NCBI GenBank assembly: GCA_963681505.1
Contig: OY811987.1
Location: forward strand, 3,038,124 to 3,102,123
Direction of reading: 5' to 3'
DNA length: 64,000 bases
Origin: Eunapius fragilis
Taxonomy: Eukaryota > Porifera > Demospongiae > Spongillida > Spongillidae
Made by a program: the position numbers and the translations under genes. Each line of letters opens with the position of its first letter. The stretch's first letter is position 1. A model generated the notes under the pieces. It searched no databases. It saw only the letters and a list, made by a program, of their open reading frames with translations, and was not told where the DNA came from. Positions 38,101-51,300 of this stretch are shown here, piece after piece.

Positions 38101-41100
38101 AGCGATAGGAATATGAGCTTTACCATGCCATGGAGCCGACATCCTTAAAGTGACAGCTCCTCCAGAGCCGCACTCCTGTACATAAATTGGTGCAGTACTC
38201 CTTCAAAAAACTCAAAATGCTTCATTCTGGCCACGTCGTCACTTTGAATAACTCAACTGTGCCACTGGTCAGAATAAAGCTCATCTTATCTCTTTGGTTA
38301 CATACAGTGTCAGACTTGGCTACTTCCCAAAATGACCTGTACACGTCCTTAAAAAATAGAACAGAAAAAAAAATGGCTGAAGGCATTCAAGTTATGACTT
38401 TCACCTTCATTGAAAAGTACTAGTCCATAAAACAGCTATTTGCCGTTTACGTATCCAAATCTTAGCTAAAAAGCGTAGTTTTACCTTTTGTGACAAGTTC
38501 AATTACTGCATGGAAGATAATGGATAGATCCACAGTCACGGCTTGGTGTACAAGTATCATAATGGTTTAAGGCGTAGATATATTGGCTCAATCTTAAAAG
38601 GACTCGTATTACATGCCTGTAGCGCTCAATGGTATTAGATCCCTTCGTAGACTTAATGGCAAAAACGTTTTTGCTGTGCACCCTGGGTGTACAATTGTAC
38701 CCCCTGATGAACATAAGGACAATAGTTAAAGATTTTATTTTATGAGTGAAAGTATCCATATAATTTTTAATAAGTTTTTGGCAGCTTGGTATCACCCGTA
38801 GTATTGAAAGGCTAAAAAAAATTGAAGCCATTTTTGTCCCACTTTTAGGATTTCTCCACATATCATAGTAAAACTGTAGCTCTGTTTTGTGATTTGGGGG
38901 TTTGTGTACTCATGCCGTTAAGTGTATAAAATGTAGTTTTAATGACACTAATAAAGTATATACCACGCACATGCATGCATACCATCCCCTTGGTATAGCC
39001 CAGTGCACGAGCACGAAAACATTGCCAATCAGTGCCAGACCGTATTTCACCCCCCCCCCCCCCCCCCTAACTTTAATATATAAATACGGCTGTGGAACAA
39101 GGCTAGTTATGACTAGAATACAATGAAAAGGATTTTATAAATTTTTCTACATGTATGTAAACTATATTACATGTAAAATTGAATTACTTCAATGACATGT
39201 TTGGAAATCGTTACATCATTAATATCACACTGTTCGCATTTCTATTTAAATTGTAACACAGTATCGTCAATTATTAAGGCTACAAATCTGTATATGCATA
39301 TTTGCAACCATAAATTCAACACTGGAAATAACAAACAAGTTCCAAACAAATGTAAAGCTTCAATCTCAATATAAGCATCAAACATAAACATATCCATTCA
39401 CCTTCTTAGCACATCTTTGAAGGATGCCACCGTCTAGCAGTCCCTTTGTGCTTGGAGTGCTGGGTAGGACGCTACAGATGTAATCAACACTCTCGAGCAC
39501 TTCAGCCAAATCTTCTTTTAACCTAAATATTAAAATGCAACTAGCGGTACATGTCTTCTGCTCGCATATGGGGGGCATACCACAATCAGATTATTATAAA
39601 CAATAATGCTTAATAATGTGTGTGTTTGCAACCAGAAGGTCTGATGTTTGAAGGATAGGAGAGAAAAAATATCTCACAATACCTCACAACATCTCACAAT
39701 ATGAATTAATATTGCAACTACCATATTGTTCAGGTTTGTAAATGTATTATCAATCTGAGGCCACTAATGCATCATCCTACTGTATATTAGATAGATGGAA
39801 CCAATTTTAGCTCATTAATTTTTATCCCAGACAGAAAGCATGGTACTTAAAGTCTTGGTCAGAATAGGGCAGTAGTAACAACAGTTCAATATAATAGATG
39901 CATTAGGTGCCTGAGCCTACCACGATGACCAGCAAGACGGATACAGCAGTAAAGGTACAGGCTCCACAGAATGGATATCATTTTCTCACTATTACAGGAA
40001 GTTTATCCTGCATTTTTCTGTTTTGCTATACTCTTTGAATGACTTGTTTGACTTAAGAAATAGCCAGCAGTGGTCATTAGTCCACATAATAAAATACAAC
40101 AAGCATTTTATAGCAGCCACTGCCTTACTCTACCATGAGTGCAGTCAGCTGCCTTAAGATGGTAATGTATTGCATGTACATATAAGCAAGGAATACAGAG
40201 CACCGATATAGGGGGAAGTAGAATGTGATGACAGAGAAATTTTGAGCGAAAAATAGGTTAAAATCGTCATCAATCTGATGCAAGTGAAAAAGGGCACGTT
40301 TGGATGTACCACATGGATATATTGAGTAATCACCCCAGTTCACACTGTCCTCTAAAATATGTGCGCGCTCTTTCTCCATTGCAGGTGCGAGCCACAGCCA
40401 ACTTAAGCATAACCACAGGGGCAACAAAGCCATAGTCACTGTAGCTGCTACACCTTTTTAAAACGATTCATGTATTATACCGTACGTACCTACCTACATG
40501 CATTAGTAATTACAATATTTATTTGCCAAATTATTTATGTGGCTACCCTTCTGTTGCCACTGTAACCATGCCCACTTCCTGAAGCATCTGTGTGCTCCAG
40601 TGATCCAGGTTCAGATAATTGTCCTAAACAGTGAACCTGTATCTGGAGAGACCTCAACCTCCACAAGCCCAAGCTAACAACAAGCAATGCCAACAATGTA
40701 CCTGATGGGACCTCCCTAATACATGTCACACATGAGTGACCATAGGGGCATTGTACCATCATTGTGCCTTGTGCAAAGATGCAGGTTGTGACATCCATTA
40801 TAGAGTTTGGATCCTTTTAATATCAAATGTGCTACATGTAGGTCTACAATTGCATGATGTCGAAGCACACAAATGTATCTGACCTGTAGTGGCGGATGTA
40901 AGAAACTCTGGCCTCCTCAGGTACTAGTGTATTTGAAACACCCCACACCGTCATTCCAATGGCATTACACACTTCTGCAACTGTGAAAAGGGTAAAATAT
41001 TCCTGTCAAGTACAAATACCTATATGCACACATACATACATATGTACACATTCATGACACAGATCAGTCATTTCAAAATATACTGCTAACAAACTGTTAC

Positions 41101-42305
41101 TGTCCATAACTAAATGGAATTAGTGTAGGCTCATCCAGTTTGGATAAAAAATTATATCCATGATTTCGTCAAGTATAAAGTAATTGATCACTTAGAAAAA
41201 CTAAGACAATAACACAACAGACAAACCCTCAGTACCTTAAGTTTGCTGTAAGAGCCACTTACTCCGTCGTCCAATATCTCCAATGCCAAGTATACCAATT
41301 GAAAGGCTGGACAATGGCCGGTAATCCTTCTTTTGATACACTGAAGATGACCTACAGAATACAGAGTAGTTGCTCACTAGTAGTGACTTGTCTGAAAGTA
41401 TACAGCATCCAATATACATGAATAAAAAGATAACCTCCTATGGGAGAAACCTCAAGCATGAAGGACAACTCTATAAGTGCACCAGAACAGCCATTACCAT
41501 ACAGCTTTCTTCTGATGTTCATACATCCCAAACAGGTGTCTCTCTCTATTGATAATCTGGGCAATGACGTACTCAGCCATCATCTGACCATATATACCAC
41601 CTGTCCTGGTAACCAAAAAAGGTGGAGGTGGATGTTTCATTAGCAGCTCCACCCCTGCAAGAAATGGCCAGAACTGCTCGAGACCAGGTTGCAATAGACT
41701 TCCTCCCTCCTCAGCTACTCTAAATAAATATTTATATTTTAAAAATCTAAATAATGGCATCTCTTGGAATTACAAAGAAGGCTTTTAATTCCATTAAGAC
41801 AATGAGGAGACACTAATGGGTTGATCAGGACTCTAGCCGTAACACAAGCACAACAGACTCATCATTACCAGCCCACGTGGAGTGTATCCATTTCGCTCTG
41901 GTCATAAACTGTAGATTTTGATCTAGATCTGCAGGTTTCCCCACCACAATATCTGCTTCGCTCAGGCATTCTCGAAATCCTGATGAAAAAAAAATTCGAT
42001 AAGTGAAACGGTTCTACCTGAGTACCTAATTTGGTTTTGACGTGTAAGTGACATTCAAGTATTACTAAACTTACAAATGTACAAAATATCATTTCTCTAT
42101 TCGTTATATCGTCATGAACTTAGTACGTTGTGCATCCTACTCTCACGAGTTGAAGTGAACGTTGTAGCAGCGTGTCCACAGTACCTGGGGAAGCAGGGTC
42201 CACCATGTTCAATATCACATTCTTAAACTTGCTGCAGCCAGTAACTATATATTCATAGAGTTTCAAATTATCGGTCAAAATGCACAGCATTACTGAAGAG
42301 GCCAT
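32190..42305 (-). CDS. D-2-hydroxyacid dehydrogenase (glyoxylate/hydroxypyruvate reductase-like)
   Basis: Ten exons give 326 aa: 42185-42305, 41869-41979, 41498-41654, 41263-41351, 40884-40980, 39402-39522, 34788-34855, 34647-34731, 34543-34587, 32190-32276. All phases agree. The start MASSVMLCILTDN precedes the substrate-domain half (ADIVVGKPADL, WIHSTWAGVELLM, MMAEYVIAQII). The NAD(P)-binding fold has G152-I-G-D-I-G157 (SIGILGIGDIGRR). Catalytic residues are R241 in VNVGRGSLL, E270 in DVFEVEPLP and H289 in TPHSSA. The R-E-H spacing (29 and 19) is that of the family. The enzyme should reduce 2-oxoacids such as glyoxylate or hydroxypyruvate with NAD(P)H; the true substrate is not certain. It ends at DWNKGY with no evident organelle signal. 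Introns 5, 6 and 9 are large and filled with mobile DNA. Confidence 0.92.
33630..33920. repeat. degenerate C-rich minisatellite in intron 9
   Basis: About ten imperfect copies of a unit like CCAGTAGATGCCCCCxCCTCC with spacing near 25-30 bp. Pro/His-rich ORFs read from it are not genes. Confidence 0.55.
34171..34370. mobile_element. foldback element, about 75-bp arms
   Basis: The left arm contains GAGTGGTGTAAAAAGGAAGG and AAACAGGGGTCA, and the right arm is the inverted complement with few mismatches. Similarity extends outward to TGAGAAAG on both sides. No ORF. It lies in intron 9 of the dehydrogenase gene. Confidence 0.75.
35133..35792. mobile_element. 660-bp foldback element with 8-bp target duplication
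   Basis: Two arms of roughly 300 bp are inverted copies. The outer ends are CGAGGAGG...G-run...CAAAGAAATCTGTATGG and the inverted form ending in CCCCCCCTCG. ATTAAAGT flanks it directly on both sides (35125-35132 and 35793-35800). An 8-bp duplication fits hAT-type insertion. The left arm has a G run of 35, the right arm only 7 C, so the run expanded after insertion. It is in intron 6 of the dehydrogenase gene. Confidence 0.85.
35142..35176. repeat. poly-G tract (35 nt)
   Basis: G run inside the left arm of the foldback element. Confidence 0.95.
35801..37381. other. intron 6 sequence, nothing recognised
   Basis: AT-rich part of the 4.5-kb intron 6 between the foldback element and the piggyBac-like remnant. 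No motif found. Confidence 0.45.
37382..38170 (-). pseudogene. piggyBac-like transposase remnant
   Basis: The minus strand reads in pieces ADSAFSSIATAVALKQHGTY and FIGIVKQ, then GHQVFAVGWLDGKRKDLVST, then GVIVTDCIYASRY, KFREYVNSLAFQLI and ILKSLYTLPTYGE. The order (ADSxF...GTYFIG...WxDxKxxxxxST...VIVTDCYYA-like) is that of piggyBac/PGBD transposase C-terminal halves. The pieces are in different frames. It lies in intron 6 of the dehydrogenase gene on the same strand. Confidence 0.65.
39050..39067. repeat. poly-C tract (18 nt)
   Basis: C run in intron 6 of the dehydrogenase gene. Confidence 0.95.
40125..40439 (-). CDS. hypothetical ORF in dehydrogenase intron 5
   Basis: The ORF begins MTMALLPLWLCLSWLWLAPA, which resembles a signal peptide, and continues for 104 residues without a known domain. 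A second ORF upstream (40535-40798) is Cys-containing at its start. This could be a small nested secreted protein or chance. Confidence 0.2.
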   Translation of the reverse strand: MTMALLPLWLCLSWLWLAPAMEKERAHILEDSVNWGDYSIYPCGTSKRALFHLHQIDDDFNLFFAQNFSVITFYFPLYRCSVFLAYMYMQYITILRQLTALMVE

Positions 42306-42999
42306 TTTTATACAACTAAATGAATGTTTTTTTTTTTATTTACAATATTACTATAATAAATATTAAATTAATAGACCCACCCCCCCACCCGTGAATTACC
42401 TTGACTGGGTTATCTAAACGTTGGAGCTAGGTGAACACTGCCATAACTCGACACCGCCCGGCTGCGTGTTCGTATTTTTGGTCATGCCACGTCTCGTTTA
42501 ATTTCCGATGAATTGCGTGATGTCATGCCGTCTCGTGTTTGGGTCCCGGCCATTTTCTGATCTGTATTTGTTGATGGGCTTGTAAGCACTACATCCTCTA
42601 AAGACGTGTCCACTCAGCTTCCTCTTTAGTGCATCTTTTAATCCGACTCTAGATCATCCTAAATAATATTTTAATGGCATGAGGGTGTCCTCGAAACGCA
42701 ATGCTTTAAAAATGAAATAATTCCTTTATAGGATCGTCAATCTAAATGAATGTATGAATGTACAATAACCACGTTTAGTCAAATACGAATTGCATTATTA
42801 GAATTCGAATATTTTTAACAGTTTCTCGTGAGATAAACTCAAATAGTTTGCAATTGACAGAAAAATGTAAAGTATACAATATTATAATTATATGCATAAA
42901 ATAAATAAAATAAATAAAATACAAAAGAATAAATAACATATTCAAGCACATGCACACACATAATAGCACATCCAAATTCTATTCATAAGCTTGATGTGG
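42306..42999. other. intergenic, 5' side of dehydrogenase gene
   Basis: Should contain the dehydrogenase promoter. No motif can be assigned with confidence. Confidence 0.4.
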
Positions 43000-43640
43000 G
43001 TAGTCCAGCCCCATCATCTATGTGAACTGCACTCTTCCATTTCACTCTGCTTCCTCTTTTGCACAGATTTGTGGCTCTCCGTATAGCAAACGCCAACGTC
43101 ACCCTTACCCATCCAATCACTTCACTTAGTGGTTTTCCCACTTTAATGCTATTTTTGTTGCTAAAAGCTTCATGACAGAGTTAGCTTCACGAGCATAAAC
43201 ACAATCAATTGAGGTGACAAAAGGGGTGAAAGATGCATGTCTAGACTCAACAGCATCCAGGTATTTCTTTTTCTTCTCATTCTCAGCTGATAGCAGAACA
43301 GAATCAACAGTGCGGCTACTATATGACTGGGCGTCAGTGTCCATGACATGAATATCAGGTAACGCCTCAGTCTGGGCGGCCCACAATCCTCTCACACCAA
43401 GATCAGCTACCAAAGCTGCTGCTCTATTCAAAGAGTTAAAAGCATCTACAAGAAGCAGCCCCCACCCATTCCACAATGTTCTTCATAGAGTTCTCTTATT
43501 GCACAGACTGATCCCACAATTCCTGCTTTCAATCCAGAACATACCTGCCTCACTCCACATAAATCTACAACATCACTTCCTGTGGCCATAGCAAGAACCT
43601 TGCGATGCTGTAGGCCTAACTCCGGGGCACTTGTCAAGAG
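43000..43640 (-). pseudogene. reverse-transcriptase element fragment, internally deleted
   Basis: The minus strand reads GVRQVCSGLKAGIVGSVCAI and, after a frameshift, NGWGLLLVDAFNSLNRAAAL, the start of a reverse transcriptase with the motif A aspartate (VDAFN). It then jumps to ALPDIHVMDTDAQSYSSRTV and NEKKKKYLDAVESRHASFTP, a C-terminal block that in related elements follows the complete RT. The palm motif YxDD and much else are deleted. It is a different family from the elements at 25.9-30.5 kb. Confidence 0.65.
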
Positions 43641-44630
43641 CTATCAAACAACTTGACATCAAAGCACAAATGTCCACCCAGTTAACAATGTATGGCAACT
43701 ATTTATTAATAACAATTACATGATTTATAAACTTTGGAATAACACTGATGTAAGTTTGAAAATTTGGTGTTTTAGTAGTTAATATTCGACACAACAAATC
43801 AAACTTGAAAATGCTAAATGCCCACTGCAATTTTAATTTAACTTAGATTTTTAATAACTCACCATTACATAATCTAATACCATGGTGTTTATTTCATTTA
43901 ATAAAGGACTAATTAGTGATGGTTATTAAAAATAGTTCTCTTCAGCATTAATAACCTTACAGCAAATAATGGTCTTGAATGTTAATAAATCACTATTGAT
44001 CTAAGTCACTTGAAAACCAGCGCTGTTCCACCGCATATGCGTTACTTACCAGTAGTTGTTAAGATAAATTATCTCGTAATCTTGAATAAATTTGATAAAA
44101 GAGGGCTTTGAATAATTAAGGGGTTTGATACAATTACTTAACCGATTACATCAATTGGATTGTTAGTATTGGGCTAACTACTGCAACACATATGTTAAAG
44201 AGCAGTAATTAATTTCAATCCTGAGTTACGTGATTTAAGTGCGCTGCGTTCTTTCGTGAACACCCTGTATATATTACTTATGTAACACTCTGCTACGCAT
44301 CAACAAGTTTAATGTTTTCTAAGTAGAAAAAGTAAAGAAATAATAGTAATGCATATCTGAGCCACTTAATGTACAAGTTCTGGCAGACCAGCCTCATCAT
44401 CCATGGGCCGATGGCTGCACCACTTCTTCATTTGGTTTGAGAACCCCGTAGGCATAAATTTGTGGACCTCAAAATGGCAAAAGATAGCCTGGATCTCATC
44501 CTCCTCCATATGTCCCGGAGGGGGAGGGGTCGCAGTTACCATTGACAGGTGCATTAAAGCGCAATGTGTTTTGTGCATAGAAAGCATCGAACGGGGGAGG
44601 GTGGCACTTTTAAACGTATCGGGGCTGAGC

Positions 44631-44631
<1 letters not shown>

Positions 44632-44664
<33 letters not shown>
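44632..44664. repeat. poly-C tract (33 nt)
   Basis: Uninterrupted C run. Confidence 0.95.
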
Positions 44665-45193
44665 TTCTATTATTCAGTATGAATAATTATACAAGCAGGA
44701 TGGATTTCATTCCTGGTACATACTCATGATACTCTGTTGGGAAATACATCCTGATACAGGTTGTAAAAGATTTGGCTGTGTATAATCAGATTATTGCGGT
44801 ACGCATTTGATACTGTACACGGTGATTTGACCTCGACCGCGAATTTTAATCGTAAACCAACGTGCTTGTGACCTCCCCCTATCGGCGTGTTTTGCAGCTC
44901 AACACTTGTGACGACCTTGGTAGAACACATAGTTTGGTTTCACGGTAGGTACGCTACATCAGTGCCGTACATTCGAACGGAACAAGAACATGCGCTTTAA
45001 ATAGAATACCAAACTACTATACTACAACTCTTATAGCGGCACAATATCAGGGGTATACAAAGGCTAACGCGTGTTCGTTTTGAATAGCAGGAACGAAACC
45101 GTAACGGGACTCGGTCGAGGAAGGGTCAATTGACCAGTTATTAGTCCGCAACAGTGGGGCATTTGATTAAAATCCCCCATACGTTCTGGAGAA

Positions 45194-45232
<39 letters not shown>
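45194..45232. repeat. poly-G tract (39 nt)
   Basis: The longest homopolymer of the window, about 70 bp upstream of the DPH6 start codon. The sequence that follows (AGAAAGATCCGTTTGGTCC) resembles that following the G run at 35176. Confidence 0.95.
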
Positions 45233-45233
<1 letters not shown>

Positions 45234-45304
45234 GAAAGATCCGTTTGGTCCGGGTACGAGGGCAACTCGTGGTGAATATTAACTCCGGGATAGTACTAGC
45301 TATT

Positions 45305-48300
45305 ATGCGCGTTGTAGCTCTTATCAGGTGAGTCATTCTCTCGGCTTATTGTTACACATATGTACATATAGAACAACCGATTATCCAGACCCGATGACCG
45401 AGCCCTTATTTTCACCCTGTTAATTGTTGATTACCCTTAAAAAATTATACAGTGGTTGGTTGATAAATGTAGTCCGGGAATCGTTAGAAGTATTATACCG
45501 GTATTTGGCATTGCACTAATGGCTATTTGTACTTCGTACCTTAGTAGTATATTTTGCGTAGCGTGAGTTGGCATAATTAAGGCGCCCAGCACTAGTCCAG
45601 CACTACTTGGACTTTTTCAAAAACCCTTTGTTTAGACCTGTAATTACGTATCCCAGTTGCATCTCTAGCATGTAAATGGATACATTTATACTTAATGTTC
45701 TATTAGCCTCTGGTGTTTAACTGCGGGCAATGAACACATTGTTAATACTCTTCTTTGCTATCCGAGTGGAACCATAGATATCTATGGTGGAACTAATTGA
45801 TCAATGTCATTTTACGATTTCGTGTTTCATTGTGCACGAGAGTATGCTGATACAAGTGTATGCGTGGATGTAATGACATGTTAATTATCGCTAAGAACAA
45901 TAGCTTTTCAAGCATTGGTTATTACTTTTTTCTTCAATATATATTTTATGGTATTTGATATTGTCATAGTGGTGGAAAGGACAGCTGCTACAATATGATG
46001 CAGTGTGTTTCTGCTGGTCATCAGATTGTAGCACTTGCAAACCTGCAGCCGATAGAGAAAGGTATGGTACTTAGTTACCTCATGTATCATATTGTACGCA
46101 ATATTTGGCTGCTGAGGTTGTACATTTTATTCAGATGTTATCATTTTCATGTTATGCTTGCTCAATGCAATAAGGAATGACTTCTGCTTATTTTAATGGT
46201 AAAATGCAATTGATGTTTATGTACATTAGCTCCAGCATATTAGTGTGGAAGGTTCTCATGGATCTGTATTATAATGTTCCCAGCACTGAATGGGATCGAG
46301 GCAGCAAAGAAGGGCCTAGTGCATGTTTTCTAATTATTTCGTATTCTAACAGACACCTATGTCCTCTACAAATTCTTTCAAACACACTGGAAATTTGTCT
46401 ATCCATCATGGAGTTACAGTGGCCTGAATTTTTAATTTGCAAGCGTCAACTTTGATGCTCCATCGTGGAAATTTTTATAATATGCGCTAAGTTCCTTTTT
46501 GCTGCCTCAACCCCATATATAATATAACACAAACAATGTATCACCACTAACCAAAGTAGGTGATGGTGAACCTTATGCATGTATGTACTGAGCATCATTG
46601 TGGCTGGTGATAGATTAATGCTTACTTTTACCTAATATGCTGACAGCCATTTCTGCAAAGGATGCTGGCCAGGATGATTATTTAGACCTGGTAAATTTTT
46701 ATAGACATTACATTTCCACAAATTTGTTACTGTAATATTATTGTTTATTGATCACAACAATGTAATTCATGTTCACGTATAGATAACTCCTTTTATGTTC
46801 CTTCAGTAGCCTGGAATTTTTCATAGGACTTGTAGTGCACTGTAATAGAGCTAAACACGTACATGTACATGTACATCACAATGCGTGTGGTGCAATGCCA
46901 ATGTATGTCACTGTGTGTGAGCTCCTCCTAGACGAACTGGACAGCTTTATGTTTCAAACGGTTGGGCATGAAGGCATTGCTGCATATGCAGAAGCCATGC
47001 GAATTCCCTTGTACCGGAGGGTGACCAAGGGACTGGCTATAAAGAGAGAGCTTGTGTATTCTCCTGAAGACGGTGATGAAGTAGAGGATCTGTATCAGCT
47101 TCTGAAGACTGTGAAAGTATGTACTGCATGCATTTAAATACATAAGCATGTAAATGTATGATGTGTGAAGCAGTTATTTGGATGAGGTTCCAGTACATAG
47201 TAAAATGTGATCATGCATTTAAGACCACTTATAATTTAGTAATGCTTGTTCATGTGTATAATTCCTTTCTCTTGCAAATAAACTGCAAACATACAGGCAC
47301 TCATGAGTAATATAATTGTAGTTTTGCGACTTAATGCAGTCACAGTAAAATAATTATTATCTGAAAGCTGTCCATGTCATCAATTGCCGAAGTGTATGCC
47401 ATTGGCTAATATTATGTGGATCCATTTTAGCACTGGCATCATCCTATTGGTACACTGTTATAATGGTAATTGATTGGAAAATGTCCGATGTCCGACCATT
47501 ATCCAAATCACTGTAGATGTCTCACGTACATCAAAGCACACATGTAGTAGAGCAGGGAGTACCACGCATGTATGTAAACCATTTCAGCAGATAGCACTGT
47601 TGAGGAGGTACATTATTAACAGTACATGTATTTCCAGTTGTCTGGAAGAGGGCCAGTCCATGCGTGTGATATATATATATAGAAGGCAACGGCATGTAGT
47701 TGTGAGCAGATTGAATCTCATGGCCTGGTTGATGAATAGGTACTGTACACTATTGGGAATGTGAAAAAGTAGGGAGGGGATGAGGAAAACCTGATACATA
47801 TACATCAATGCGCATTAGACTGTGTGAATTGGCTTTTTAAACACATGAAACTGAAATGATGACTCAGTGAACCAGTTCAATAATACATTATTTTTTAAGC
47901 ATCCTAAATTGTGCCATGTTTGCTCCTCAGGATGAGTTGCAGATTGAAGGTGTCTCAGTTGGAGCTGTACTTTCAGATTATCAGAGGCTAAGAGTGGAGA
48001 ATGTGTAAGTTATTTAGTAAACGGTGTTACCTCAAAACCGCACCTGTTACAGGTTCTTGATCAATATGATGCATATTGATTTTTTTAAATGCTGTAACAA
48101 AGTGCATTTTGAGATAACACCTTTTCTAGTTGACATATTACTATTATGGACACAGTAGTTTGCAGTTGAATTCTACGTTTTAAAATTAGAGTGTACCGTA
48201 AATTAAAATAGAAATAATTTCTTAGCCTCATTATGAATGCATATCGATTCTATCCTGCCCATTGAAGGCAGAGAAGAGTTCTCTTGCTTCCACAGTCTGT

Positions 48301-51300
48301 TTGGTCATAAATATCCCGTTGTTTTGCCATTGGTACAAGTTAGCCATTGACAAATCTGTACAAGCTCCACAATACCTCAACCACTGTCTCCAAGTGGAGG
48401 CTACATTGATGCAGCCTGGTAGATTGTATGCAGAAGGGTAACCAGAAATATGTTTTTTTTTTCTTTAAAGTGTCTTGTGAAATTTAATGTGCAATGTAGC
48501 AATGTAGGGTTAGTGTGGGTGTGGGGGGGGGCAAATCATATGAGTTGATTCTTATTATAACTGCACGAATAATTCCATCCATTTACACATATACTTGCTT
48601 TTATATTCCAGTTGTGGTCGCTTGGGCCTTACCAGTTTGGCGTATCTCTGGCGAAGAGACCAGCAAGAGCTCTTACAAGAAATGATTGCAGCAGGTGTTA
48701 AGGCAATCATTATCAAAGTCGCATCACTGGGTACGTGTGTATGGGGTCGGTGAAATTAATTGAGCTACTTTTTTTAAAATACCAGTATAGTATGTGATAA
48801 TTTGAAATCGACAGTGTAAGCTCTAACTACAATTACATGGATCTGTACATTATTAATGCAAGCTGCTGTTACATAGTTTATCAGTGTTAAGTATTGCAAT
48901 CAATTTTAATTACATTATGTGCGTGTGTGTGTGTGAAGCATGGTTTTTGGGCCAGGTGATTGAACTCCATCATTTCCCCTTTTCTTCTTTTTTGATGTTT
49001 GAGTTCTGTCAATTATTTCTTTTTTTTCGTTTTTGGTTCGCACCTATGCCCTGGCACGTACATCAATTATGACAGAACTGTGCAATAATGCAGGATTCCA
49101 ACCCAACATTTGTGACACGCATACTCGTGCACACATACACACACATGATTTGTAAGCAAAGCAACAATTAGCACACTAGTATATATTGCAGTGTTTTTTT
49201 TACAGAATTGAATTGTAAAGATCATAGCAAGGCAGTCCATCTTTGACCCTCATATTAGCCTTCAGGGTCTTGTTGAATCTCTCCACTAGGCCATCTGTTT
49301 GCGGATGATATGGGGTTGTCCGTATTGGGTGCACATGGAGTAACTGATAGATCTCTGACAATACCTGGATTTCATTCTCTTCCTCTTGCTTCCTTGCTGC
49401 AGCTCATGTTACTACCACCCAGGCTTCATGTCCTTGCCGCCTGGCACCGTGAGTATTACCTCCCACAAACCTTGCCAGTTCGAGCACATCGGTTCCAAGG
49501 AGCACAGACACTGGTAGTGATTTTGATACCGCAGCTTCACAACTAGTGGAACTCCAAGTTGACATTTGCAACAGGGTAGAGCACATTGTCCCCATGTGCA
49601 CAGTGTATAGTGACTGCCTTTCCCGGTAGTAACTTCTCCTGCAGCACAAGGTCATGGTCTTAGAACACCCAGTGCCCAGGACAGTGTCATTCACCTTCCT
49701 TCCACCAGGCCAGCCCTCGTAAGAGTAGACTTTGGCCAACGCAGTACATGGCCTTTTCAGGCACCTTGTGGCAATATGCCCTTGCTTCCCACAGTTGTAG
49801 CAGGTGACATTGACAAGTAGTCTCCACGCCTCTGCCCTGATCTGAAGGGTCGCTTCTCCCGTAGGTGTGAAGTTTCTCCCTCCTCCTTATCGTGCTGACT
49901 GTGGTCAGGCTTAGTACCCGGGACTGGTAGACAAGGTTTCCCAGTCTGGTCATCTTTGGCAGTCTGCTTCCTCGCTTCAAGGTAATCATCAGCCAGCTGC
50001 CCCCACTTCCAGAGCAGTCTTGGGCATCCATTCTTTTAAATGCACAACATGTTTAGATATGAATGTCAAACGTATTGCAAACCAGCTATATATGTAGGTC
50101 TACAGAACACTCATTGGCTGTTGCCAATGACAGGCAGTGATGATGATGCCTGTGGGTTTGGTTTGCGCTTGTGCATATTGCAGAGAACCATTCCATCTTC
50201 AGGCATAGCTGCCCTGCCCAGACTTCCAACATTCCATTACAAGGCTTCAGTTGTCTTGCACGGTCCTCAGCAGCTTGGCGACTAGCAAGACGTTTAGCAC
50301 CCTTCTCAGCCTTTTGTTGTTCGAGCATTTTCTTTTTCTCCACAACGTCAGTATGCAATTGAAGCCGTTGTGTTGTCTAACGCTGGCTTCCACCTTCTTT
50401 GTGCAGATAGAAACATCAATTGCCTCTTCTTCCTTACCTTGGTCACTGATCTCGGATCATTATCACTGCAGATGGTTGGCTGCTACCAGCAACCTGTATG
50501 GGTCTAACTGCAATAGAAATATGTCTCCATAACATTCATTCAGAGCCTGGCATCCTCCAGTGGAGTGATCATGCCTGCATTTGTCCATTTCAGAATTGAT
50601 GGCTTGATCAATGAATTGCGTCAACCAGTTTGACCAGCCTGTGCCCGAACACCAGTATTGGGTTGAAACATTGTCGTTAGGATGGCGTCTATTCCACGAA
50701 ACAGGCTTACCCCTGATGCTGCAAATGCAGCAGTAGTGTTAGTGGTCGTGAAACTCTGATCCATTGCTACACAACACGACTTGGGAATGTCAGCTTTACA
50801 GATGTCACAGTCAACAACACTATCGATCTCACATTTAAGGGCAGCCTTGAACAATCCAAATATTTGTTTGTCCAGTGGCTGAAGAACATGGCTTGTGTGC
50901 CATGGAAGAGTCAATATTTCCACCTTGCTGTGCATGGCCAAGGAAGCCACTTTAGGCTCAATATGTGATTCATTCCCATCATAAAGCACCAACTTATACC
51001 CGCATTCAGAGACAAGTGGAAGACTATGGATGAAGTGTTCAAAAGTTTTCAGAAAGATGGCATTGTCAATCCAATCTTTGGGGTCTAACTACCACTTCTA
51101 CATCCTGAAAGGCAGTGTGAACTGCCTTTACTAGCTCAATATGAATGCATTTTCCTGAGAAAGTAAATAGATACTTAAGGGTTGGCCCATCAAAGCAGAT
51201 TGTTGCCAAAAGAGTGACATACTCACCTTTTTCTCAATACCATCCTGACTGTTTGGAAACATTCTTTCTGATTTTAGGAGCAATCCTTACCACCAGTCAT

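Larger units (their letters stand above)
43641..45304. other. intergenic, with two facing C/G homopolymers
   Basis: Between the RT fragment and DPH6 exon 1. It includes a C33 run (44632-44664) and a G39 run (45194-45232), about 530 bp apart in inverse orientation. A short minus-strand ORF (44366-44632) with FCHFEVHKFMPTGFSNQ is not recognised. The DPH6 promoter should lie in the last few hundred bases. Confidence 0.5.
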
